A stretch of 60,659 nucleotides of DNA from Isosphaeraceae bacterium (GTDB lineage: Bacteria; Planctomycetota; Planctomycetia; Isosphaerales; Isosphaeraceae). A program made the position numbers and the translations under genes. A model generated the notes under the pieces. That model was not told the origin of the DNA and did not search any database. It saw only the letters and a list, made by a program, of their open reading frames with translations. The DNA lies in NCBI GenBank assembly GCA_031291845.1, contig JARLIH010000424.1, forward strand, positions 1 through 60,659, read 5' to 3'. Shown here piece after piece: positions 31,808 through 40,062 of this stretch (positions are counted from its first letter, which is position 1; each line of letters starts with the position of its first letter).

Positions 31808-34654
31808 ATGCGCGTTGCGTCCGACGGCCGGTGCGCCGGGCTGCTGTTACTGGCCGCGATGGCGAGCTTTCCCGCGACGGCCCAAGGGGTCGTGGGAACG
31901 GAGCGAGAACCGTCGGCCTTTACCGCGCGCTCGGCGCCGTGGCACGCGCTCGACTCGGGCGAGGTGTGGGCCATCGCGTTCTCGCCGGACGGGAAGCGGC
32001 TGGCGACCGCCTCGCACGTGGGCGGTGCGCCGGGAGAGCTGCGCGTTTATGACGCGGGCGCGCGGAAGCTGCTGGCCCGGGTTGGGCTCACGAAGGTGAT
32101 CCGATCGCTGGCCTATGCACCTGACGGCAAGATCCTCGCCGCGGCGGAGTTTGCGGACACGGTCACCCTGCGCAACCCCGACACCGGCGCGGTGGAAACG
32201 ACGCTGGCCGGGCACATTGGCGACGTCAACGGCGTCGCGTTCACAACGGACGGCAAGCGGCTGGTGTCGATCTCGGCGGACAAGACGGCCAAGCTCTGGG
32301 ACGTCGCCACCGCGGCTGAAATCCGGACGTTTCGGGGCCACGGCGGGCCGATCCTGTGCCTTTCGGTCACCGCCGATGGGAAGACGCTGGCGACCGGGGG
32401 CGGGGACACGACGGTCAAGCTCTGGGACGTCGAGACCGGCGCACTCCGGAAGTCGTTCCGGGGGGGTGAATCGCCCGTGACGGCGGTCGGGTTCTCGCCG
32501 GACGGCAAGGTCCTGATCGTTGGAGCGCAGGGAGGCCGCGTCAGTTTCTGGGACGGCGCGACCGGTGCGCCGAGGGCGAACCTGCCGAATGCCAATCGCC
32601 AGTTGCGCTCGCTGGCGTTCGCGCCCGACGGCAGCTTCGCCGCATCGGGCGGCCTGGGGGGCCGAATCGCGCTCTGGGATCCGCTCGCCGGCAAGGAAAT
32701 CGCCTCGTGGCCTGCGCACACGGCAAACGTACCGGCGCTGGCCTTCAGCCCGGACGGAAAGGTGATCGCCTCGGGAAGCTTCGATCAGACCGTCAAGCTC
32801 TGGGACGCCAGAACGCACGAGCAGCTCGCAGTTCTACAGCAGGCCGGAAGTGAGGCCGGCGACCAGGCCGTGGTGCTGGCCGTTGCCTATTCGCCCGACG
32901 GCAAGACGCTCGCCGAGGCGGGCGAAGGGGGCCAGGTCAGGCTGGTTGACCGAGCGTCGGGCCAGGTCTCGGCGACCCTGAAGGGGCACGCCGACGTGGT
33001 CACGAGCCTCGCCTTTTCGCCCGACAGCGCGACGCTGGCCTCCGGCGGGTACGACCGCACGATCGCGCTCTGGAACGTTGCGTCGAGGCAGCAGCGGGCG
33101 AGGCTCGCCGGGCACAAGAGCTGGGTCTTCGCGCTCGCGTTCAGCCCTGACGGGAAAAGCCTCGCGTCGGCGGGGTACGCCCAGGAGCTTTTGATCTGGG
33201 ACGTGGCCGCGGGCGCGATCCGCGCGCGGCTGGAGGGGCACGAGGGCTCCGTACGGGCCGTGGCCTGGTCACCGGACGGGAAGCGGCTCGCCTCGGCGGG
33301 CGCTGATCGGCGGGTACGGCTGTGGGATCCTGCAAAAGCGATCCAGACCGCCGCGTTCGAGGGACACGCTGGGGAGATTCGCGGCCTCGCGTTCAGCACC
33401 GACGGGCGGACGATGGCGTCCGGCGACGACGACGGCGTTATCAAGCTGTGGGACGTCGCCAAAGGGGCCGAACGCGCGACGCTTTACGGCCATGGCGAGA
33501 CGATCGGCTCCGTCGCCTTCTCGCCCGGCGGCACACGGCTGGCCAGCGGCGGCTGGGACGGCACGGTGAGGCTGTGGGACACGGCGACGGGGCGAGAGCT
33601 GGCGACCCTGCGCGGGCACACCGACGGCGTGAGCACGCTGGCATTCGCACCCGACGGGCGCCAGATCGCGACCGCGAGCTTCGACCGCGCCGTCACGCTC
33701 TGGGATGCGGCCGCGCCGGTCCTCGCCCCGAGTCGAACGCTGACGGACCTGAACGGCGAAGTCTGGACGGTCGCGTTCGCGCCCGACGGGCAAAGCATGC
33801 TGTGGGGCGGCCGCTCCAATCAGCTCTTTCGGAATGCGCTGCCGACCGGTCCGACCAAGTCCTTCAACCTGAGCGCAGGGGCCACGACGACGATCGTGTT
33901 CGCACCCGACGGCCGGACGTTCGCGACCGGCGAGTGGGACCGGACGGTCAAGCTGTTCGACGCCGAAACCAAGGCGCTGGTCGCGACGTTCAAGGGGCAT
34001 ACCGACGCGATCCGCGACGTAGCGTTTTCGCCCGATGGGAAGACCCTCGCGTCGGCGGGCTACGACAAGCGCGTGAAGCTGTGGGACAAGGCCACGGGCC
34101 GCGCTCTGGCGGGACCGCCGGAACAAGCGCTGGCCGTCGAGAAGGTCCTGTTCACGCCCGACGGCAAGACCCTGATCTTCAGCACGGGGGACTGGGCGGC
34201 CTATCGGACGCCTGGGACGGTCGTACTCTGGGACATCGCAACGGCAAGCCGGCGGGGCGAGTTGAAGGGGCACCAGTCGCGCGTCGCGGCGCTGGCGCTC
34301 TCGCCCGACGGCAAGACGCTCGCCAGCGGCGTCTCGAACGCGATCCGCCTCTTCGACGTCGGGGCGCAGTCGCTGCTCGCCGAAATCCCCCACGAGCACG
34401 ACTCGGTGCTCGCGCTCGCCTTCTCGCCCGACGGCCGATCCCTGGCGAGCGGCTACTTCCGGGGCGCGGTCGTCGTCTGGGATGTCACAACACGGCGACC
34501 CGCCGCGTACTTGAACGGCCACTCGGCACTCGTGTCGGCCGTTGCGTTCGCCCCCGACGGCAAAACTCTCGCAAGCTGCGGGAGCCAGGACAAGACGCTT
34601 CGCCTATGGACGCTGAGCCCTTCCGGCGAGGCCCCTGCGCGGGGCGGCCGGTAA
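31808..34654 (+). CDS. Secreted WD40 protein with 21 repeats
   Basis: A 948-residue protein with a signal peptide (about 1-26) and then 21 WD40-type units counted by eye. Each has an F/Y-SPDGK turn and most a final V-x-LWD. Unit 15 (WTVAFAPDGQSMLWGG) lacks the WD end. Twenty-one units would form three seven-bladed propellers in tandem. WD40 propellers are protein-binding platforms. Most bacterial ones are cytoplasmic and fused to kinases; this one is exported and stands alone. The start is ATG 31808, with GGGAGGG upstream. Confidence 0.9.
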   Translation: MRVASDGRCAGLLLLAAMASFPATAQGVVGTEREPSAFTARSAPWHALDSGEVWAIAFSPDGKRLATASHVGGAPGELRVYDAGARKLLARVGLTKVIRSLAYAPDGKILAAAEFADTVTLRNPDTGAVETTLAGHIGDVNGVAFTTDGKRLVSISADKTAKLWDVATAAEIRTFRGHGGPILCLSVTADGKTLATGGGDTTVKLWDVETGALRKSFRGGESPVTAVGFSPDGKVLIVGAQGGRVSFWDGATGAPRANLPNANRQLRSLAFAPDGSFAASGGLGGRIALWDPLAGKEIASWPAHTANVPALAFSPDGKVIASGSFDQTVKLWDARTHEQLAVLQQAGSEAGDQAVVLAVAYSPDGKTLAEAGEGGQVRLVDRASGQVSATLKGHADVVTSLAFSPDSATLASGGYDRTIALWNVASRQQRARLAGHKSWVFALAFSPDGKSLASAGYAQELLIWDVAAGAIRARLEGHEGSVRAVAWSPDGKRLASAGADRRVRLWDPAKAIQTAAFEGHAGEIRGLAFSTDGRTMASGDDDGVIKLWDVAKGAERATLYGHGETIGSVAFSPGGTRLASGGWDGTVRLWDTATGRELATLRGHTDGVSTLAFAPDGRQIATASFDRAVTLWDAAAPVLAPSRTLTDLNGEVWTVAFAPDGQSMLWGGRSNQLFRNALPTGPTKSFNLSAGATTTIVFAPDGRTFATGEWDRTVKLFDAETKALVATFKGHTDAIRDVAFSPDGKTLASAGYDKRVKLWDKATGRALAGPPEQALAVEKVLFTPDGKTLIFSTGDWAAYRTPGTVVLWDIATASRRGELKGHQSRVAALALSPDGKTLASGVSNAIRLFDVGAQSLLAEIPHEHDSVLALAFSPDGRSLASGYFRGAVVVWDVTTRRPAAYLNGHSALVSAVAFAPDGKTLASCGSQDKTLRLWTLSPSGEAPARGGR

Positions 34655-35087
34655 GCCGTGACTCGACCGACCGTCGGTCGGGAATGCGTAATCATTGGAA
34701 ATACGTTCCCGTCGATGCGCGAGCGCACGACTTGCACGCCAGGCGGCAGCACTTGTACACGAACAATAAGGATAATCGCCCCTCGATCAGTTTGGCGCGC
34801 CGTTTGCGTTAGTTCGCGTTCGTCCTGTCTCAGCGCGGCAGAACATGTCGCTCGCTTCCATTTTCCGTCCGACAAATCGGCATGACACGACGCACGGAGG
34901 CGGACTCCGACCGATCGTTCCGCGTTTGAGCCCGCCGTGGGCCGGTCCTCGGGTGTAGAAGTTTATTCAAGCATTAGAAAACCTACACAGGAAGGGCGAT
35001 CCGAGTACGAGACGTCGACGAGACGCGCGAAGGGCCGTTGTTCGCCCGCGGCGCTCCGTCATTCACCCCGAACACGGAGTTCGAACG
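34655..35087. other. Intergenic stretch
   Basis: This 433-base gap has no credible gene. A 6-bp-stem hairpin at 34667-34681 (CCGACC-GTC-GGTCGG) directly follows the WD40 stop codon and could end its transcript, though no T-run follows. The stretch 34955-34985 is AT-rich and could carry the promoter of the next small gene. Confidence 0.4.
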
Positions 35088-35339
35088 ATGCCCGCCACCC
35101 GACCCCCGATCGCCTCCTGCCCGCACTGCGGCACGATCCTGCTTTGGACCCAGGAGGGACTGGTCCACCCGATGCCGGGCGAGCGGGAGCGGATTCGCTC
35201 AACCCTCGGCATGTCGTGGTTCGCGCACGCGACGACCCCGTTCGATGGCCGCTTTCACCACTGCCTGGGAAGCGTGCGCCAAAGCGTGTTGTGGGGATCC
35301 CGGGGCGGGGACGAAGGGCGGAGGAAACGGCCGGCGTAA
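35088..35339 (+). CDS. Small putative zinc-binding protein
   Basis: An 83-residue protein with one CPHCG pair near the N-terminus and a later HHCLG, which could complete a zinc site (C-x2-C ... H-x-C). ATG 35088 has GGAG nine bases upstream. The C-terminus is basic. No family was recognised. Confidence 0.55.
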   Translation: MPATRPPIASCPHCGTILLWTQEGLVHPMPGERERIRSTLGMSWFAHATTPFDGRFHHCLGSVRQSVLWGSRGGDEGRRKRPA

Positions 35340-35475
35340 CGCCGCGGCGGACGACCGGCCGGAAGTGCAACCGGCGCAGGGTTTGGAGCAATTGCCGCGC
35401 AGGTCGGCACGGGGGTGAAGCCTGCGCTACGCGGCCTTTCGTCGCGATTGTTCTTCAGCCAATGCGCTCGCGCGC

Positions 35476-35838
35476 TCAGCTCATGACGCCCCTGGCGACG
35501 TTGGCGAGGTCTTCGCCGGTTTCGGTCAGCGCGTAGAAGTTGTTCTTGCCCTGGCGGCGGGGGGCGATGACGCCGCCGTGGCGCAAGAGCGCGAGGTGGT
35601 GACTGACGGCGGGCTGGCTCTGGCCCAGCTCGTCGCAGAGCGCGCCGACGTGCTTCTCGCCGTCGGACAACATCAGCACGACCTGGAGCCGGGTCGGGTC
35701 GCTGATGTGCTTCAGGAGCATGGACGTGCGCTGGGCCTGCTTGAGACGCACGGCCGCGTCTTTGGCCGCCTTGCTGGCCTTGGTTGCCGAAGCCTTGGAC
35801 GCCGGAGCCTTGGTCGCCGAACTGCTTGCCGCTGCCAT
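35476..35838 (-). CDS. ArsR-family regulator with Ala/Lys-rich tail
   Basis: A 120-residue helix-turn-helix regulator. Residues about 40-115 form the winged-helix fold: LLKHISDPTRLQVVLMLSDGEKHVGALCDELGQSQPAVSHHLALLRHGGVI, then the wing RRQGKNNFYALTETG. It lacks the ELCVCDL cysteine pair of metal-sensing ArsR/SmtB proteins, so the signal is unclear. The first 34 residues are a basic, Ala/Ser/Lys-rich tail made of short repeats (ATKAPASKASATKASKAAK), like histone H1 or planctomycete chromatin-like tails. A GGAG lies upstream of ATG 35838. A TTCGCGAA palindrome at 35952-35959 could be its own operator. Confidence 0.85.
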   Translation of the reverse strand: MAAASSSATKAPASKASATKASKAAKDAAVRLKQAQRTSMLLKHISDPTRLQVVLMLSDGEKHVGALCDELGQSQPAVSHHLALLRHGGVIAPRRQGKNNFYALTETGEDLANVARGVMS

Positions 35839-36226
35839 CTCGGGGCTCTCCTTCCTCGGATACGGGGGCGCCGCCGGCCGATACAGCTCGGCCGGTGTGG
35901 GCCCCTTGTCGTGAATATCCGCAACGCGCGTTCGCTCATCTACAACTTAGTTTCGCGAACTCGTTACGTATCTTTCCGGAAAACGTCTGTGCCGATGGTT
36001 CGTTCGTCGGCCGGTAGGTATTGTCCTGTGAGTGGTTAATTTATCATGAGATCGGCGTAAAACAACAGTTCTTCTTTCAAAATCATTTTTTGTCCGGCCT
36101 CCAAAGGTCGTGCGCGCGACCCGGCCGTTGCAGCCATACGCGAAAGCTGCTATTTATCTCGTGGTGCGGGCAATGATGACCGCGGTCGACGGCGCGCCCG
36201 CGAGCGGGCCGCGGGGGAGGCAGCCG
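35839..36226. other. Divergent intergenic region, AT-rich
   Basis: These 388 bases lie between the ArsR-family gene and the YqeY gene. The stretch 36030-36095 is unusually rich in A and T for this window and likely holds a promoter. The TTCGCGAA palindrome at 35952-35959 is a candidate operator. Confidence 0.45.
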
Positions 36227-36625
36227 ATGACAGTCGTCCAACGAATGCGTGCCAAGCTTGGTGAGTCGATGAAGGCCCGGGACGCGGCCCAGACGCAGTT
36301 CCTACGCTACTGGATCGCGCAGTTGACGCTCGGCAACGGCACCGAGATGCCGGACTCCGAGGCGTTCAAGAAGATGCGCGGAGTACTCAAGGAAGCCAGG
36401 TCGGGCCAGACGACGTTCACGCCCCAGGAGCTTGAGCTGATCCAGCAGTGGGTCCCCGCCGCCCTCACCCGCGAGCAGGTCGCCGCAGCACTCGCGCCGG
36501 TCGCCTCACAGATCAAGGCGGCGCCCAAGGAAGGCATGGCCATGGGCCTGGCGATGAAGGCGCTCGGCGCAAACCTTGTCGAGAGTGAGGACGTGAAGGC
36601 CGTGATCGCCGAACTGCGGCAATAA
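36227..36625 (+). CDS. GatB/YqeY-domain protein
   Basis: A 132-residue helical protein of the YqeY family, which is related to the C-terminal tRNA-binding part of GatB. Matching features are the N-terminal MRAKLGESMKARDA, the middle FKKMRGVLKEARSGQTTFT and the C-terminal QWVPAALTREQVAA and MGLAMKAL. It is slightly shorter than the usual 145-150 residues. Its cellular role is not established. A strong GGGGGAGG precedes ATG 36227. It ends 18 bases before the cupin gene and is likely in one transcript with it. Confidence 0.85.
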   Translation: MTVVQRMRAKLGESMKARDAAQTQFLRYWIAQLTLGNGTEMPDSEAFKKMRGVLKEARSGQTTFTPQELELIQQWVPAALTREQVAAALAPVASQIKAAPKEGMAMGLAMKALGANLVESEDVKAVIAELRQ

Positions 36626-36643
36626 CCAGAAAAGGCGCCCGCA

Positions 36644-37006
36644 ATGCCCCAACTGATCGACGGCCCCACCAGGGTCGAGGCGGCCGGCAACAAGCCGAAG
36701 CTCATCGACGAATACGTCGGACGGGTCAACACGGGGCACACGGGCGTGAGCATCGCTCATATGCGCAGCCCGGGGGGTTGGGTCGAGCCCGGCCAGACCC
36801 CCACGTTCGATGAATACACGGTCGTGCTGAACGGTCTGCTGCGCGTCACGCACCGTGAGGGGTCGCTCGACGTGCGCGCCGGTCAGGCTGTGCTCGTCAG
36901 GCGCGGGGAGTGGGTGGTCTACTCCACGCCGGACCCCGACGGGGCCGAATATGTCGCGATCTGCGTGCCCGCGTTCAGCCTCGAGACCGCGCACCGCGAC
37001 GCCTAG
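36644..37006 (+). CDS. Cupin-domain protein
   Basis: A 120-residue single-domain cupin. The central part, with GGWVEPGQTPTFDEYTVVLNG, VRAGQAVLVRRGEWVVYSTP and YVAICVPAFS, follows the double cupin-motif pattern. The first metal-binding histidines are replaced (PGQTPTFDEY has no H-x-H), so metal binding is uncertain. It may bind a small ligand or catalyse an isomerisation. It directly follows the YqeY gene. Confidence 0.8.
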   Translation: MPQLIDGPTRVEAAGNKPKLIDEYVGRVNTGHTGVSIAHMRSPGGWVEPGQTPTFDEYTVVLNGLLRVTHREGSLDVRAGQAVLVRRGEWVVYSTPDPDGAEYVAICVPAFSLETAHRDA

Positions 37007-37044
37007 ATGTCGTTTCGTTAGTTCGCTGCCAGTCCTCTGTCGCG

Positions 37045-37102
37045 ACCAACCCGAAGCGCAAGCGAGGTTTTACGTAAGACCTCGCTTGCGCTTCGGGTTG
37101 GT
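37045..37102. repeat. 24-bp-stem palindromic repeat
   Basis: Arms 37045-37068 and 37079-37102 are perfect 24-base inverted copies (ACCAACCCGAAGCGCAAGCG...) around a TTTACGTAAG loop that is itself nearly palindromic. It follows the cupin gene and may work as a terminator. A related element is at 54428-54490. Confidence 0.75.
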
Positions 37103-37298
37103 GTGCCGGCGATCGCGATAACTGGCCGCCGTGCCCCGCAATGTTCGCTTAGACCGCGCAACCGGCCGATGGGTGGTGGGGGCTGGGCCGGTTCGGGTGA
37201 AGTCGGCCGCGCGTTCACCCGATCTCCGTCCGATGCCAGCGTTGCCGGCCAAGGTTTCGGCCGCGAACCAAGACGATCCGCACGGAGGAATTCGACCC

Positions 37299-37595
37299 AT
37301 GACCCTGGAAGAGAATACGCCCGCGCTCGACCTGATCCGCTGGACGTTCACCGTCAACCCGGAACACCGCGCTGCGATCGAGGGGCACCTCAGCGACCTG
37401 GGCCTCGTCGTGAACGTTCACGACGACACCCGGTTCGTCGTCTCCTGGGAGGAGCCGGACGAGAGCGCGGACGAGGTGATCGAAGCAATCTGGGCCCTGA
37501 ACGGGGAACCGTTCGAGGTCACCCAGGAAGAGTTTCAGCGCCTGAGCCTCAACATCTTGCAGCACACCGACGAAGATGTGCAAGAAGCGGCTTGA
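37299..37595 (+). CDS. Small acidic protein of unknown function
   Basis: A 98-residue acidic protein (MTLEENTPALDLIRW...). It is predicted alpha/beta, with DEVIEAIWALNGEPFEVTQEEFQRLSL near the end. ATG 37299 has GGAGGAA ten bases upstream, better than the longer in-frame alternative. Nothing was recognised. It converges on the Tad operon across a short gap with a terminator-like hairpin. Confidence 0.65.
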   Translation: MTLEENTPALDLIRWTFTVNPEHRAAIEGHLSDLGLVVNVHDDTRFVVSWEEPDESADEVIEAIWALNGEPFEVTQEEFQRLSLNILQHTDEDVQEAA

Positions 37596-37701
37596 GCCGG
37601 CGGGCGCCGCGACAATAGCCCCCGGCGCGATTGGCCTCGGGAACAGGCCGAGAGTGCGTGGGAGGGCGTCGAGCTCCGCCGGACCGGGTCAAGGCTGCAA
37701 A

Positions 37702-37740
37702 GGCGCCGGGAGATCGGGCCTCTCCTGATCCCCCGGTGCC
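37702..37740. terminator. Hairpin between convergent operons
   Basis: Arms 37702-37715 and 37727-37740 pair at 12 of 14 bases around an 11-base loop. It lies between the stop codons at 37595 and 37759, so it could end transcription from either side, including the Tad operon. Confidence 0.5.
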
Positions 37741-37758
37741 TGCCCGCGCGCCCGATCA

Positions 37759-38094
37759 TCACTTGCGGAGCAGCAGCACGCCGATGACCATGCAGACCAT
37801 GACGAACGGAATCATGAAGGACGCGCTCCAGGTCGTGTGCCGCGTGACGGGGCGGGAAAACTCCCGGATGTCGTCCCTGGCCGACTCGTAGGCCCTTCCA
37901 ATCGCGTCGAGAACGGGTGTCTTCACGGGGTGGGTTGCGCCCGCCATCGCCGACCAGCGGGAGTAGCAGAGCAGCCCCGACTCGTACGCGAGCGGCGAGA
38001 GCAAAATCCCCACCAAAATCGTCATGGCGCTCGAGTACTTCCAGCGGCGGACCCCCGGCCCGTCGTCGAGCAGGGGCTGAACGAGCTTACGCAT
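37759..38094 (-). CDS. Small membrane protein at the end of the Tad operon
   Basis: A 111-residue protein with two hydrophobic helices: about residues 22-44 (YSSAMTILVGILLSPLAYES) and 92-110 (FMIPFVMVCMVIGVLLL). AAGGAAGG precedes ATG 38094, and the gene starts 11 bases after tadC ends, so it belongs to the pilus operon. I recognise no known Tad component; TadE/TadF-like pseudopilin function is unlikely because the processing site is absent. Confidence 0.7.
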   Translation of the reverse strand: MRKLVQPLLDDGPGVRRWKYSSAMTILVGILLSPLAYESGLLCYSRWSAMAGATHPVKTPVLDAIGRAYESARDDIREFSRPVTRHTTWSASFMIPFVMVCMVIGVLLLRK

Positions 38095-38105
38095 GGAAAC
38101 CTTCC

Positions 38106-39062
38106 TTAATTCCCCATCATCGTCTTGGCGATCTGGATCCCCGCCGGGCCGACCAGCACGACGAAGACGCCGGGGAAGATGAACAGAATCAGCGGGATCA
38201 TGATCTTGACCGCCGTCTTGGCCGCCCGCTCCTCCGCCAGTTGGCGTCGCTTCAGGCGCATCGCGTCGGACTGCACACGCAACGCAGCCCCGATGCTCGA
38301 GCCGAACTTCTCCGCCTGGATGATCACGGCGGCCAACGATCGCACGTCCTCAATGCCTGTCCGGATCCCCAGGTCGCGCAACACGTCCCGGCGCGCACGC
38401 CCCATTTGCACCTGGAAATTGGCGATGGCGAACTCTTCGCACAATGCCGGGCACGAACTCGCCAGCTCCCCCGTCACCCGGCGCATCGCCGTGTCGAGAC
38501 CCAGGCCCGCCTCGACGCAGACCACCATCAAGTCCAGGGCGTCGGGGAGGCCGAGGAAGATGGATTCGGCCCGCTTTTTCTTGATGCTCCCGACGACGAA
38601 CCCCGGCGCGTAGTAGCCGATCGCCGCCGCCAGCACGATGTACGTGATTCCGACCTGCGTCATCCCGTAGCGCGAGGCCACCAGCGGAACGGCCAGCGCC
38701 AGGCAGAGCAGCATGAAGAAGCCCTTCAATCCGTAGTACACGGCGACGGCCTGCTCGCTCCGGAACCCGGCGTTCAGCAACGTCAAACGGATCTTCCCCA
38801 GCTCGGCCTCGCTGTTGGGGCGGAACGACTTGCCGAGCTTCGACGCCGCCTCCTTCACCCGCTCCTGGAGCTTGTCCTGCTGCCGCTCCGTCGCCCCCGC
38901 GTCGAAGCGCCGGGCCGCCGCCGGGTTCAGCACCCGCTTCAGCCGCTCCTCCGTGCTCGCCGGGCGGTCGGCGATCGCCGAGAGAATGCCCCACGCCCCC
39001 AGCGTGATCGCCAGGAACACGGACAGGCCGACGATATTCTGTATACTAAACAGTTCAATCAT
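38106..39062 (-). CDS. tadC: Tad pilus inner-membrane platform protein TadC
   Basis: A 318-residue GspF/T2SSF-type platform protein that works with TadB and the TadA ATPase to assemble Flp pili. It has an N-terminal helix (LSVFLAITLGAWGILSA), two central helices (GLKGFFMLLCLALAVPLVAS, VLAAAIGYYAPGFVVG), the helical GLPDALDLMVVCVEAGLGLDTAM domain that is the family hallmark, and a C-terminal helix (ILFIFPGVFVVLVGPAGI). Its start overlaps the tadB stop by four bases. Confidence 0.93.
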   Translation of the reverse strand: MIELFSIQNIVGLSVFLAITLGAWGILSAIADRPASTEERLKRVLNPAAARRFDAGATERQQDKLQERVKEAASKLGKSFRPNSEAELGKIRLTLLNAGFRSEQAVAVYYGLKGFFMLLCLALAVPLVASRYGMTQVGITYIVLAAAIGYYAPGFVVGSIKKKRAESIFLGLPDALDLMVVCVEAGLGLDTAMRRVTGELASSCPALCEEFAIANFQVQMGRARRDVLRDLGIRTGIEDVRSLAAVIIQAEKFGSSIGAALRVQSDAMRLKRRQLAEERAAKTAVKIMIPLILFIFPGVFVVLVGPAGIQIAKTMMGN

Positions 39063-40030
39063 ACCTTGATCGCGACGATCTTTTTGATCGACAGCGCCCC
39101 CAGGATCTGCAGCCCCGCCGTGATCAGCAGCATCTTCGTGCCGACCGGCGTTGTAAAAAGAACGCTAATATAACCATAATTCGACATCGACAAAAAAGCG
39201 AGCAGACCCGGCGGGAGCGCGAGGAGGACGACGCCGGACAGGCGACCCTCGGCGGTGAGCGCGCGGACGTGTCCCTGGAGCTCGAACCGCTGCCGGATGA
39301 GCTTGCCGATCTTGTCGAGCACCTCGGCGAGGTCGCCGCCCGTGGAGCGCTGGACGATCACGGCGATCACGAAGAAGCGGACGTCCATCACGGGAATGCG
39401 ATCGGCCATGCCGCGCAGGGCCAGTTCGATCGGCACGCCGAGGTTCTGTTCCTCGAACACCCGGCCGAACTCGTCGGCGATCGGCCCTTTCATCTCTTCG
39501 GCCACCAGGTGCATACCCGAGGCGAGGCCGTGCCCCGCGCGGAGGGCGCGGCCGATCAGCTCGACGGCCTGGGGCATCGCGTCGATGAACTTCCTCACCC
39601 GCCGCTGCTTGCGGTGGTTCAGCCAGAGGAACGGCAAGACGCCGAGCACCGCCGCGCAGATCGGGATCAGCAGCAGCGGCAGTTTGAAGGCGAACGCCAC
39701 CAGCCCGCCGAGGAAGGCGAGGACGCCGACGATCATCATGAAACGGCGGAACGGGAACGGCACGTCGGCCTGTTCGTAGAGTTTGCTGAGCGACTCGGGG
39801 TTCGGTATCCAGCGCGACCAGAAGTCGGACTGCGAGAAGTCGATGGCGGGGGGCCGCATCAGCATGCCGGCCACCGCGTCCACCTTGCCGCCCGCCGCCC
39901 GGCCGGTCATATCCTGGAGCCGCTGCTCGGCCTCGCTCCCGGCCGACTTCGTGAAGACGAAGCCAAGCCCGGCGACCAGGCAAATGACGACCACGCCGGC
40001 GAACATGGAGAGAAGCTGTACGTTATCCAT
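39059..40030 (-). CDS. tadB: Tad pilus inner-membrane platform protein TadB
   Basis: A 323-residue GspF-type platform protein. The N-terminal helix is about residues 5-27 (LLSMFAGVVVICLVAGLGFVF), further helices are at about 97-135, and the conserved KFIDAMPQAVELIGRALRAGHGL segment and STGGDLAEVLDKIGKLIRQR loop follow. The C-terminus ends in two helices. ATG 40030 lacks a clear ribosome site; the frame upstream is arginine/proline-rich and overlaps cpaF in antisense style, so the shorter start is used. It overlaps tadC and starts 32 bases after cpaF ends. Confidence 0.92.
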   Translation of the reverse strand: MDNVQLLSMFAGVVVICLVAGLGFVFTKSAGSEAEQRLQDMTGRAAGGKVDAVAGMLMRPPAIDFSQSDFWSRWIPNPESLSKLYEQADVPFPFRRFMMIVGVLAFLGGLVAFAFKLPLLLIPICAAVLGVLPFLWLNHRKQRRVRKFIDAMPQAVELIGRALRAGHGLASGMHLVAEEMKGPIADEFGRVFEEQNLGVPIELALRGMADRIPVMDVRFFVIAVIVQRSTGGDLAEVLDKIGKLIRQRFELQGHVRALTAEGRLSGVVLLALPPGLLAFLSMSNYGYISVLFTTPVGTKMLLITAGLQILGALSIKKIVAIKV

Positions 40031-40062
40031 GGTTAAGGATTGGTTTCTGTTGGTGTGGCGAA

